Origin: QNES01 sp023143415
GTDB lineage: Bacteria > Pseudomonadota > Gammaproteobacteria > Beggiatoales > Beggiatoaceae
Direction: 5' to 3'
NCBI GenBank assembly: GCA_030632725.1
Contig: DAOVUF010000219.1
Coordinates: forward strand, 1 to 8,309
DNA: 8,309 nucleotides
Below are positions 1 through 5,843 of this stretch, piece after piece; within the stretch, counting starts at the first letter, position 1, and every line of letters starts with the position of its first letter. A program made the translations under genes and the position numbers. Under the pieces are notes generated by a model. The model was not told where the DNA came from and made no database searches. It saw only the letters and a program-made list of their open reading frames with translations.

Positions 1-140
1 AAACATTAACCGATTATGCAAAATTTTTCGAGCGGTCAAAGATGTTTACCGAGGTAAACATAAAAATTATGGTTTGACATGGCGATTGGTTGCTGCTCTT
101 GTCAACTTGAGGTGTAGTCCCATTTAGGAAAGATGTCTAA
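1..140 (+). mobile_element. Right end of an insertion sequence (DDE transposase type), cut by the window edge
   Basis: This is the 3' portion of an insertion sequence. It contains the C-terminal codons of a transposase, a stop at 125-127 and a short non-coding tail. The tail reads GAAAGATGTCTAATG at about 128-142, and recognisable flavoprotein codons (N-G-K-T-P) begin at about 139. The right boundary must therefore lie near 135-140. The left end is outside the window, so the inverted repeats and target duplication cannot be matched and the exact boundary is inferred. Confidence 0.6.
2..127 (+). CDS. Transposase, C-terminal fragment (DDE_Tnp_4 / IS5-like), 5' end outside window
   Basis: This open frame enters from the left edge and stops at TAG 125-127, giving 41 visible residues. 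It contains R-A-V-K-D-V-Y-R-G-K-H-K-N-Y-G and then L-T-W-R-L-V-A-A-L-V-N-L-R. That is how the C-termini of many DDE_Tnp_4/IS5-like transposases end: a basic Y-R-x-(K/R)-x(3)-Y/F-G stretch followed by a helix with the pattern x-L-V-A-x-L-V-N-L-R. The catalytic DDE residues lie upstream and cannot be seen, so it is not possible to say whether the enzyme is intact. The frame ends only about 12 bp before sequence homologous to an unrelated flavoprotein, which supports insertion into that gene. The family is recognised from the tail only; the exact IS group is not determined. Confidence 0.65.
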   Translation, partial: NINRLCKIFRAVKDVYRGKHKNYGLTWRLVAALVNLRCSPI

Positions 141-393
141 TGGCAAAACACCTGCTGAAACGGGTACTTGGAATGCGATCTGTTTAGCTGATTTTGGGGA
201 TACTGGGGCGGCTTTTGTGGCGATACCGCAAATTCCACCGCGCAATCTCACTTGGTATAAGACCGGTAAATGGGTACACACGGCTAAAATCGCTTTTGAG
301 AAGTATTTTCTGCGTAAGATGAAGAATGGTACGTCGGAACCGATATTTGAGAAATATATCCTCAAAGCAATGGGGATTGAGCGGTTGAAATAG
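133..393 (+). pseudogene. Sulfide:quinone oxidoreductase-like FAD/NAD(P) flavoprotein, C-terminal remnant
   Basis: Eighty-six codons begin at an ATG that is probably not a native start. The peptide contains G-T-W-N-A-I-C-L-A-D-F-G-D-T-G-A-A-F-V-A, then P-Q-I-P-P-R-N-L-T-W, then G-K-W-V-H-x-A-K-x-A-F-E-K-Y-F. I recognise this as the C-terminal end of SQR-type, membrane-associated flavoproteins, which pass electrons from sulfide to the quinone pool. The family is about 380-430 residues long, so roughly four fifths is missing, including both Rossmann FAD/NAD motifs and the redox cysteines. Upstream sequence in this frame has stops and is instead transposase in another frame. The ATG at 133 lies at or within the insertion-sequence tail. 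The remnant ends with the family-like ...K-A-M-G-I-E-R-L-K and a TAG stop. The missing 5' part may lie beyond the insertion sequence, left of the window. It is very unlikely to be functional alone. An alternative is a related pyridine-nucleotide-disulfide oxidoreductase rather than true SQR. Confidence 0.7.
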
Positions 394-408
394 GAACGGG
401 ATTTACAG

Positions 409-438
409 TTCGATGTTTCAGTAAACTGAAACATCGAA
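409..438 (+). terminator. Perfect 13-bp hairpin after the SQR remnant (possible terminator)
   Basis: TTCGATGTTTCAG (409-421) pairs perfectly with CTGAAACATCGAA (426-438) across a TAAA loop, 15 nt after the stop codon. There is no U-run on either side, so intrinsic termination is uncertain. The outer part of the arm (CGATGTTT) recurs in the hairpin at 5801-5843, so it may instead belong to the genome's dispersed hairpin family. Confidence 0.4.
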
Positions 439-471
439 TAGACTCCAATCGGATTTAATTATCAATTTTTT

Positions 472-670
472 GTACTCAGCGGTTAGTCTTGAAATTGATT
501 TCAAAGGCAACCACAAGGGATTGCCCCTACATAAGGGCAACCACAAGGGATTGCCCGATGAATATTTTCGTCCGTATTAATAAGAATATTTCAGCCTAAA
601 GTTTTTCTTCAAAAAACTTTAGGCTGAAATGTTGTAGGGGCAATCCTTTATGGTTGCCCTGAGTCGTTAC
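472..670. repeat. Modular palindromic element, copy A
   Basis: The element begins GTACTCAG (472-479) and ends CTGAGTCGTTAC (659-670), the same ends as copy B. Inside, in order, are a palindrome related to CCTTGAAATCAATTTCAAGG (about 488-506), two direct copies of a 21-bp GGCAACC...TTGCCC unit (506-526, 536-556), a spacer, and a perfect 19-bp hairpin (588-606 with 612-630, loop CTTCA). A reverse-complement TAGGGGCAATCC...GGTTGCCC arm follows at about 635-659. The flanking arms are in inverted order relative to copy B. It encodes no protein and ends 12 bp from the 3' end of the channel gene, so its hairpin could also stop that operon's transcript. Confidence 0.8.
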
Positions 671-682
671 GGAAGTTCTTAA

Positions 683-1663
683 TTAACGAGTCATTTTCTT
701 AACAAAAACAACGACAAACAGGGCAATTATGAAGGAACCCGTAAAGGCTTCAAAAGAAGCAATCAGTTTTGTCAAACCGACAGGCGAAAAATCACCGTAT
801 CCCAAAGTTGTAAATGTAACCACACTAAAATAGACACAATTACCAAAATTAAAAATGTTTTCCACTAGACTTAATTGGCTATCATAAATAATTATAGTGT
901 TATCCCCTTTAATGCCTAAACCAAAGTAAACGGCGGCACAACTGAAAATGAGTAAAAGGGAAAATATAATCACTCGTAGCGGTTTTTCACCATAACCACA
1001 AAAAAAATCAACGATTTTTGAAAAAGCACGCTTTAAAGAATAAGGCGGTATTTGAAAACGGCGCATCACCATCTCTCGATAAAAAAAAGTGCCAGCATGT
1101 TCAAACAAACCTCGCGCCTCATAAGTTTTACGCAAGCAACGGTAAATTTCCTCAGATTGCTGAAAAAAATCCAAAGCACTCTCTAAATCCCCCTGTTTAA
1201 TGGCTATAAATGCTTTATCTTCTTGCATAACCTTCTCTCCACAACGAGCGTGTTCCATTCTGGCATTTTTTAGATTGGTAGCCAGTAGATTGGCTTTTTC
1301 CAAATTGGCACAATTCAAATTGGCGTTGCTCAAATCCGCTTTCATTAATGAAGCACCCTGCAAATTTATAAGGAATAAATGTGCATTTTTTAAATTGGCA
1401 TGGTAGAGATCAGCATAAGATAAATTAAAACCCGTTTTATTTCCCCGATTGATCAAATTAATGCCTTCCAAATTGGCATATTTTAAAGAAAAGCCCGCCA
1501 TTGAACGTCCAGAGGCGGCATATTCTTCTAGACGTTGTTTGATGTCATCGCCTGTTTTAACCGTATCTGGATCGTGCCAATAACAAAGTCCATTTGATTC
1601 AGCCTCGTTCATACACTGATTACCATCAAGATCAGTGTAATGGCACTGTTTTTGCTGTTTCAC
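683..1663 (-). CDS. Pentapeptide-repeat protein fused to a two-TM K+ channel-like domain
   Basis: The protein has 326 residues. At the N-terminus is a Cys/His motif, C7-x9-C17-x9-C27-x2-H30 (ending C-Y-W-H-D-P), which could bind zinc. Residues about 58-137 are pentapeptide repeats of the A(D/N)LxxAN type (N-L-S-Y-A-D-L-Y-H-A-N-L and on), forming a right-handed beta helix. Residues 145-205 are a helical TPR-like linker. TM1 is about 229-250 (V-I-I-F-S-L-L-L-I-F), a pore loop carries the K+ selectivity signature T-T-L-G-Y-G-D (285-291), and TM2 is about 300-321. This is the ion_trans_2 fold, so it is predicted to be a tetrameric inner-membrane potassium channel with a cytoplasmic sensor. The start is GTG at 1663; an AAGG lies 8 nt upstream and an in-frame TAA blocks any earlier start. 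It lies 26 bp after the lipoprotein gene, so co-transcription is likely. The gating signal is unknown. Confidence 0.88.
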   Translation of the reverse strand: MKQQKQCHYTDLDGNQCMNEAESNGLCYWHDPDTVKTGDDIKQRLEEYAASGRSMAGFSLKYANLEGINLINRGNKTGFNLSYADLYHANLKNAHLFLINLQGASLMKADLSNANLNCANLEKANLLATNLKNARMEHARCGEKVMQEDKAFIAIKQGDLESALDFFQQSEEIYRCLRKTYEARGLFEHAGTFFYREMVMRRFQIPPYSLKRAFSKIVDFFCGYGEKPLRVIIFSLLLIFSCAAVYFGLGIKGDNTIIIYDSQLSLVENIFNFGNCVYFSVVTFTTLGYGDFSPVGLTKLIASFEAFTGSFIIALFVVVFVKKMTR

Positions 1664-1689
1664 AACACTTGCCTTATACTCACATTAGT

Positions 1690-2649
1690 TCACTGAGAAC
1701 ACTCAACAACAATCATTTCAACCCGCCGATCAAGGGTGTCCATCACATCGTTACTATCAGTGCCAATCATATTTTCACTGGCACTTTCACCGATGATTTT
1801 TGAGCTTTGCATGATGATAGGAAAATTATCCGCCATTAATTCTTGAATTTTTTTAGCGCGTTCTAAGGATAATTCCTGGTTATTCGCATCTTCTGTGACG
1901 CTGCTATGACCAATTATCAGTGAACAAAGACTGTTTTCATCAAAATAACGGGCAATTTGACGCAACCAAAATAAATATTCATTTTTTAATTCAACGTCAT
2001 TAATAAATTCGCTTGAATTAACGGAAAACAAAAACTTAAAATTCAGCTTCTTATTTTCCATAATGCGGGCTTCTAATAACTTAGAAAAAGCGTTTTCGGC
2101 TGCCGCTTGAACTTCCAATTTGAGGTAAGTTTGATATAAGCCGGCATAAGTTCTGACAAACTGTGCATCAGAACGTTTAACTGCGAGTTTGAATAAAAAT
2201 AGTGCTTTCTCAAATTCATGATTTTCAAACAGGGCTTCTGCTTGATTAAGTAAGGCATCCGTTTCTAACGAATTATATTGTTCTTCATCGACTAAATTGA
2301 TTAAATCATCATCAACGGGTTCATCGACGGGTTCATCTTCATCAACCGATTTATCAGCCACATCAACCGATTCATCTTCATCAACGACTTCATCAACAAC
2401 AACAACCTCTGCTTGTTTTTTCAGCAAAAGAGGTTCTTTTTTAACCTCATCGCTTTCATCAATTTTCACACCAAAAACTTTATCAATGTCATCAGCAGGA
2501 GTTGGCTTTTCCAGAGCGAATATTTTTGATTCAGTAGAACCTTGGGAAGGTTTGGGTTGTTGCGATGCACATGAAATGAGGAAGTTGAAACCTAATATCA
2601 ATAAGCTCAACTTAATTGATTTAATCAAAATCGGATTAATATGAAACAT
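1690..2649 (-). CDS. OmpA-family outer-membrane lipoprotein with acidic linker
   Basis: The protein has 319 residues. A signal peptide with lipobox L-I-S-C (24-27) predicts lipidation at C27. The next residue is A, not D, which favours outer-membrane sorting. Residues about 82-123 are a low-complexity acidic run (V-D-E-x-E/D repeats, such as S-V-D-E-D-E-P-V-D-E). Residues about 130-195 form a TPR-like helical pair (A-L-L-N-Q-A-E-A-L-F-x(4)-F-E-K-A). Residues about 203-316 match the OmpA C-terminal peptidoglycan-binding fold: G-H-S-S (247-250), N-x2-L-S-L-E-R-A (257-265), G-E (287-288) and D-R-R-V-E (307-311). It probably tethers the outer membrane to the cell wall. The ATG at 2649 has AAGG upstream with a 9-nt spacer. 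It lies between the 762-aa gene and the channel gene in one direction. C242 and C317, inside the OmpA-like domain, could form a disulfide; that is inference. Confidence 0.85.
   Translation of the reverse strand: MFHINPILIKSIKLSLLILGFNFLISCASQQPKPSQGSTESKIFALEKPTPADDIDKVFGVKIDESDEVKKEPLLLKKQAEVVVVDEVVDEDESVDVADKSVDEDEPVDEPVDDDLINLVDEEQYNSLETDALLNQAEALFENHEFEKALFLFKLAVKRSDAQFVRTYAGLYQTYLKLEVQAAAENAFSKLLEARIMENKKLNFKFLFSVNSSEFINDVELKNEYLFWLRQIARYFDENSLCSLIIGHSSVTEDANNQELSLERAKKIQELMADNFPIIMQSSKIIGESASENMIGTDSNDVMDTLDRRVEMIVVECSQ
2290..2410 (-). repeat. Low-complexity trinucleotide-like tract encoding the acidic linker
   Basis: On the + strand the tract reads as imperfect repeats of TCATC(A/T)AC(C/G), e.g. 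TTCATCTTCATCAAC and ACATCAACCGATTCATC. On the coding strand these give Val-Asp-Glu-rich codons. Such tracts change length by slippage in steps that keep the frame, so the linker may differ among strains. The + strand also stays open here as a Ser/Thr-rich frame, which is an artefact of composition. Confidence 0.6.
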
Positions 2650-2679
2650 TGTTGTATACCTTTTTATTTAAGTTCGCCC

Positions 2680-2766
2680 AAAGCTAAAGCGTTGAACTAC
2701 AATGGTTCAAAGCTAAAGCGTTGAAATTCCCAAAGCTATTGGGATTCCAAAAGCTAAAGCGTTGAA
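2680..2766 (-). repeat. Three copies of the TTCAACGCTTTAGCTTT repeat in the operon gap
   Basis: The exact 17-mer AAAGCTAAAGCGTTGAA occurs at 2680-2696, 2709-2725 and 2750-2766, with a partial copy near 2731. It is the reverse complement of the core of the long array at 8051-8309. Here it lies in the 156-bp gap between the 762-aa gene and the lipoprotein gene, and it reads on the operon's strand in the same sense as the array does on the + strand. CCCAA/TTGGG arms at about 2729-2743 could form a small stem between copies. Confidence 0.85.
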
Positions 2767-2773
2767 CTCCAAT

Positions 2774-2799
2774 TTAGATGAAAAAACGAAAACATCTAA
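2774..2799 (-). terminator. Weak stem-loop just after the 762-aa gene
   Basis: TTAGATG (2774-2780) and CATCTAA (2793-2799) form a 7-bp stem with a 12-nt A-rich (U-rich on the transcript) loop, 6 nt past the stop codon. No U-run follows the stem on the coding strand, so it is at most an attenuator or RNA-end structure. Confidence 0.25.
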
Positions 2800-2805
2800 T
2801 TAAAT

Positions 2806-5094
2806 TTAATGACATTGAGCATCTAAAAAACGCCTTTGCGCTTGCGTCAAATCTTTAACACCCATTGACATTTGTTTACGAAGTGCAGAACAACTGCACC
2901 CTTTACAAGCACTCGCCGCTCGTCTTTGCGCTTCCCGCCTTTCAGCACGTCGTTTTTCATCCCTTGCTTTTCGTTGCGCTTCCCGCCTTTCAGCACGTCG
3001 TTTTTCATCCCTTGCTTTTCGTTGCGCTTCCCGCCTTTCAGCACGTCGTTTTTCATCCCTTGCTTTTCGTTGCGCTTTCCGCCTTTCAGCACGTCGTTTT
3101 TCGTCCCTTGCTTTTGTTTCCCGTTGTTCAGCACGTCGTTGCGTTTCCCTATTTGTCGCTTTTCTAGCCTTGTTTAAACGTCCTCTCAACCGGCTTAAAT
3201 GCTTAGATTTTCGATTAACATTTGCTATCTTTGCAATATGCTTTTCTGCTTTACTTAATTGGTTTCTTCGTAAGGCGGATTCTGCCCATATTGCGTAACG
3301 CTTTTCTATCTCTCTCTTGCCCTTCAGTGCTTCAGAATTCTTTCGATCTTTTCTCAAGACGGTATTATAGCAATTTAAAGCCGTACCTCCTTTGCCGGAA
3401 GTCAGACGGTTCGCTTTAAGATGTCTTTGACATTCTTGTAGTAACAAAGCCATTTTGTTTTGAACCATTGCTTTTTTAGTCTTTGGCTTTTCTTTTTCTA
3501 TGACAGCCACTTTTTTCTGTTCTGTGACAGCCACTTTTTTCTGTTTTGTGAGAGCGGATTTAGCTTTTTTTAAATACTTTTTTAACCGGCTTAAATGCTT
3601 AGACTTTCGATTGACGCTTGCTATCTTCGCAATATGCTTTTCTGCTTTACTTAATTGGTTTCTTCGTAAGGCGGATTCTGCCCATATTGCATAACGCATT
3701 TCGATCTTTCTCTTGCCCTTTAATGCTTCAGAATTCGTTCGATCTTTTCTCAATACGGTATTATAGCAATCTAAAGCAGTACCTCCTTTGCCGGAAGTCA
3801 GACGATTTGCTTTAAGATGTCTTTGACACTTTCGCAGCAGCTGAGCCATTTTTTTTGAGTCGGCTGCTCTTATTTTTTGAGTTGGCTGCTCTTTTATCGT
3901 TTTATGTTCTTTTATCGTTTTATGTTCTTTTATCGTCTCTTTTTTTAGGGAAGAAGGCTTCGATGCTTCACCACTAAACCAAGGTTTTGCAATGGATGGT
4001 GAACTTATGACGGATTGTGATCTTTTTACCCCATGCGCTGGCATAATTTGTTCCAATTGTGCCATTGTGACAGAAGAAATATTGACTTCCCCCGTTTTGA
4101 CGAATGCCAATGTTTCATTAATGTAATAACTGACTAAATTATTTTTAACTTGAGGCATTTCAAGCACTTCTGCTTCTATTGCAGGATCAACTGTCAGTTG
4201 ACTTAGCCTTTGTTTAATCTTTTCATCATCAGAACCACTGAGATCAGCAATAACATGGTCAAGTTCTTTAGCAAGCGTTAATCTTTGTTGGAAATGATCA
4301 CGTTTTTCTGAAGCCGGCAATACATTTTGCCACTCTAATAGCCATTTTTCTGTTTCTTCATCGTTTTTTTCTGCCAGGCTTTGTTCAACAGCTTCAGCAT
4401 ACATTACTGGCAAATTAGGATCGGTGGGTAAGCTATGTTCAATACCGATATACTCAATTTTTTTCCGAGCAGCTACCATACAGTGGATTCTATCAACCAA
4501 TGGTTCCTCTGTTTTATCAAGACATTCTTGGTATTGTCGAGTGAATTCGTTTAACCGATCATTTTTCTTATTCTCAAGAACCTCATATTTCTCAGACAAT
4601 TCTGTCGAATGAGGATATTTGTTTTTGAGAACATTTAACCATAAAAAGGCTTGCTTGAAATTATCGACTTGAATTTCAGCATCAATTTTTTGGTTATAAT
4701 AAGTCATCAAGATGTGATAAACATTATCATCTTTTAAAATCTCACCTAAAACGGTTTCATGATAAGTCTCTGAGATAGTGAACAAGGGACGTTCAACATG
4801 TTGGAGGTAAAAATGAACAACCGCTTTTTTAACCTGTTCACCCTCAAGAATTTTGAGGGCAGTTTCAGTGTCTGAACGTTCAAGGGTTTCAATCGCTGTT
4901 CCATCGCCTTGCAAGAGGTTCGCTTGGATTTTTTGATGATCTTGCCATTGACTATACTCTTCCACGGCAAAGATAATGCCCATTGTCATAGCCGACAAGA
5001 CTAATACAAAAAGACCCATAAAAATCCATGAGAATTTTTGTGTCGGTTTCGTACTTTCCTCTTTTTCCATATCTTCAAAGTGTGAATTAGACAT
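2806..5094 (-). CDS. Single-pass inner-membrane protein with duplicated helical domain and basic C-terminal repeats (unrecognised family)
   Basis: The protein has 762 residues from the ATG at 5094, which has AAGGAG 5 nt upstream. An earlier in-frame ATG at 5145 lies inside the J-domain gene without a comparable site. Residues 1-20 are a short cytoplasmic tail and 21-43 one TM helix (I-F-M-G-L-F-V-L-V-L). The rest should be periplasmic. Residues about 44-355 are helical and TPR-like. A low-complexity T-I-K-E-H-K repeat lies at 387-402. Two nearly identical ~100-residue domains (416-515, 548-647) share L-K-A-N-R-L-T-S-G-K-G-G-T-A-L and R-Y-A-I-W-A-E-S-A-L-R-R-N-Q, which suggests tandem TPR-type hairpins. 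Four 16-residue basic repeats (K-A-R-D-E-K-R-R-A-E-R-R-E-A-Q-R) follow at about 661-724. The tail has C730, C733, C735 and C761 with L-T-Q-A-Q-R-R-F-L. I do not recognise a named family. A scaffold role is inferred; no catalytic motif is seen. Confidence 0.85.
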   Translation of the reverse strand: MSNSHFEDMEKEESTKPTQKFSWIFMGLFVLVLSAMTMGIIFAVEEYSQWQDHQKIQANLLQGDGTAIETLERSDTETALKILEGEQVKKAVVHFYLQHVERPLFTISETYHETVLGEILKDDNVYHILMTYYNQKIDAEIQVDNFKQAFLWLNVLKNKYPHSTELSEKYEVLENKKNDRLNEFTRQYQECLDKTEEPLVDRIHCMVAARKKIEYIGIEHSLPTDPNLPVMYAEAVEQSLAEKNDEETEKWLLEWQNVLPASEKRDHFQQRLTLAKELDHVIADLSGSDDEKIKQRLSQLTVDPAIEAEVLEMPQVKNNLVSYYINETLAFVKTGEVNISSVTMAQLEQIMPAHGVKRSQSVISSPSIAKPWFSGEASKPSSLKKETIKEHKTIKEHKTIKEQPTQKIRAADSKKMAQLLRKCQRHLKANRLTSGKGGTALDCYNTVLRKDRTNSEALKGKRKIEMRYAIWAESALRRNQLSKAEKHIAKIASVNRKSKHLSRLKKYLKKAKSALTKQKKVAVTEQKKVAVIEKEKPKTKKAMVQNKMALLLQECQRHLKANRLTSGKGGTALNCYNTVLRKDRKNSEALKGKREIEKRYAIWAESALRRNQLSKAEKHIAKIANVNRKSKHLSRLRGRLNKARKATNRETQRRAEQRETKARDEKRRAERRKAQRKARDEKRRAERREAQRKARDEKRRAERREAQRKARDEKRRAERREAQRRAASACKGCSCSALRKQMSMGVKDLTQAQRRFLDAQCH
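2926..3117 (-). repeat. 48-bp in-frame tandem repeat, four units
   Basis: Units lie at 2926-2973, 2974-3021, 3022-3069 and 3070-3117. The first three are identical at the base level, the fourth has a few substitutions, and a degenerate part-unit continues to about 3150. Each encodes 16 basic residues of the 762-aa protein. Base-level identity implies recent expansion by slippage or unequal exchange. Confidence 0.92.
3154..3849 (-). repeat. Intragenic duplication of a ~300-bp domain segment (3154-3453 and 3550-3849)
   Basis: Two segments offset by 396 bp encode the paired ~100-residue domains of the 762-aa protein. Long runs match base for base, for example the stretch containing TTTCTTCGTAAGGCGGATTC in both copies. 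The linker between them holds a shorter direct duplication (GTGACAGCCACTTTTTTCTG twice, about 3500-3545). Just beyond, at about 3890-3945, is an 18-bp unit (TTTTATCGTTTTATGTTC) repeated in tandem, encoding T-I-K-E-H-K. Confidence 0.85.
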
Positions 5095-5425
5095 TTTGGC
5101 TCCTTTTTTTATGCCATAAGAATTTTTCAGTATATTGTCCTGCATTTTTCTTAAGGTGTATGAGATAGTGCTTCAAAGTATTTTTGTTATTGGCAATAGG
5201 CTTTTGACAAATTACTTTAAGATGGGCATTATAAGCTATTCGTTTGTGCGGACTCTTCAGTATATTATAAACTTTATTAATTTCTTTAAATCGCTCACTC
5301 GCATTAGGTTCTTTGCTCACTTCGGGATGAAATTGACGAACAAGTCGGCGATAAGCGACTGTAATCTCTTCTTCGCTCGCATTCCATTTAACACCCATAA
5401 TTTTATAGTAATCTTTATGTTTCAT
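5087..5425 (-). CDS. J-domain (DnaJ-like) protein with HPE instead of HPD
   Basis: The protein has 112 residues. Residues 4-66 are a clear J domain: K-D-Y-Y-K-I-M-G-V, A-S-E-E-E-I-x(2)-A-Y-R-R-L, then Q-F-H-P-E-V-S-K-E-P-N-A, F-K-E-I-N-K-V-Y and L-K-S-P-H-K-R-x-A-Y. J domains stimulate Hsp70 (DnaK) ATPase through an invariant His-Pro-Asp loop. Here it is His-Pro-Glu (33-35; Glu codon at 5321-5323), which would be expected to weaken or abolish DnaK stimulation. There is no Gly/Phe linker, zinc-finger or client-binding domain. The C-terminal 45 residues are basic and unrecognised. No TM is seen, so it is probably cytoplasmic. The ATG at 5425 has no clear ribosome-binding site. The stop TAA overlaps the next gene's ATG by 8 bp (ATGTCTAA), a classic translational-coupling arrangement, so it is likely the first gene of the operon. 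Confidence 0.85.
   Translation of the reverse strand: MKHKDYYKIMGVKWNASEEEITVAYRRLVRQFHPEVSKEPNASERFKEINKVYNILKSPHKRIAYNAHLKVICQKPIANNKNTLKHYLIHLKKNAGQYTEKFLWHKKRSQNV
5100..5105 (-). promoter_or_regulatory. Ribosome binding site that sets the 762-aa start
   Basis: AAGGAG on the minus strand with a 5-nt spacer (CCAAA) before the ATG at 5094. It is the strongest Shine-Dalgarno match in the window and decides in favour of 5094 over the upstream in-frame ATG at 5145. It lies within the 3' end of the J-domain gene, so termination of that gene at 5087 can feed re-initiation here. Confidence 0.75.
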
Positions 5426-5690
5426 CGTTTTATTTTATAAGTTGTAATTATCCTTACCAATGGGTGTAAATTTAAAATACGAATTAATAATTAATAATTA
5501 ATAAAAACTTAACTTTGTACAGGACATTTTTTTGAATCAGAATTTTTAGAATTTTTTAATTTTCAGAATTAAAAATCAAGTGAGTTTTCATTAACTTATG
5601 AGATTTTAAATTCTGTTTATTCTTAAATTCTGTTCATTTTGATTCTAACAAAAGAAAACTTCATTAAAATTATTTCTTCAGATTTCTAGT

Positions 5691-5740
5691 TTATAAGTAA
5701 CAAGACAATGTCTCATTATAAGTAACAAGACAATGTCTCA
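5691..5740. repeat. 25-bp perfect tandem duplication
   Basis: The unit TTATAAGTAACAAGACAATG plus TCTCA occurs at 5691-5715 and again at 5716-5740 with no mismatch, followed by a decayed TTATTAGT start of a third. Each unit contains the small palindrome GACAATGTC. It could be a paired protein-binding site upstream of the operon or simply a slippage product. Confidence 0.85.
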
Positions 5741-5800
5741 TTATTAGTCATTTATAACTAAAATATTTTCATAAAAAGTTGGAGATAGTCACAAAATAAC

Positions 5801-5843
5801 ATTTGATGTTTTAGTTTTTTTTCAAAAAACTAAAACATCGAAT
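5801..5843. repeat. 20-bp stem hairpin with 3-nt loop
   Basis: ATTTGATGTTTTAGTTTTTT (5801-5820) pairs with AAAAAACTAAAACATCGAAT (5824-5843) around a TTC loop, with one T-G position. It resembles the central hairpins of the palindromic elements in design (an A/T run next to the loop) and shares CGATGTTT with the hairpin at 409-438. It could act as a bidirectional terminator, but the T-run is inside the stem rather than after it. Confidence 0.75.

Noticed and set aside
102..434. Minus-strand open frame across the SQR remnant
   Set aside because: It is antisense to codons with clear homology and spans the insertion junction and a hairpin; no family signature.
2297..2644. Plus-strand Ser/Thr-rich open frame
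   Set aside because: It is the mirror of the Val/Asp/Glu-rich linker of the lipoprotein; its composition comes from the TCATCAAC-type tract.
2847..3177. Several overlapping open frames on both strands with 16-residue repeats
   Set aside because: The 48-bp repeat unit is a multiple of three with no stops in several frames, so all frames stay open. Only the frame continuous with the 762-aa protein has non-repetitive coding sequence on both sides.
5092..5145. Upstream ATG start for the membrane protein (17 extra residues)
   Set aside because: It lies inside the J-domain gene with no good ribosome-binding site, whereas the ATG at 5094 has AAGGAG at ideal spacing and a classic stop/start overlap.
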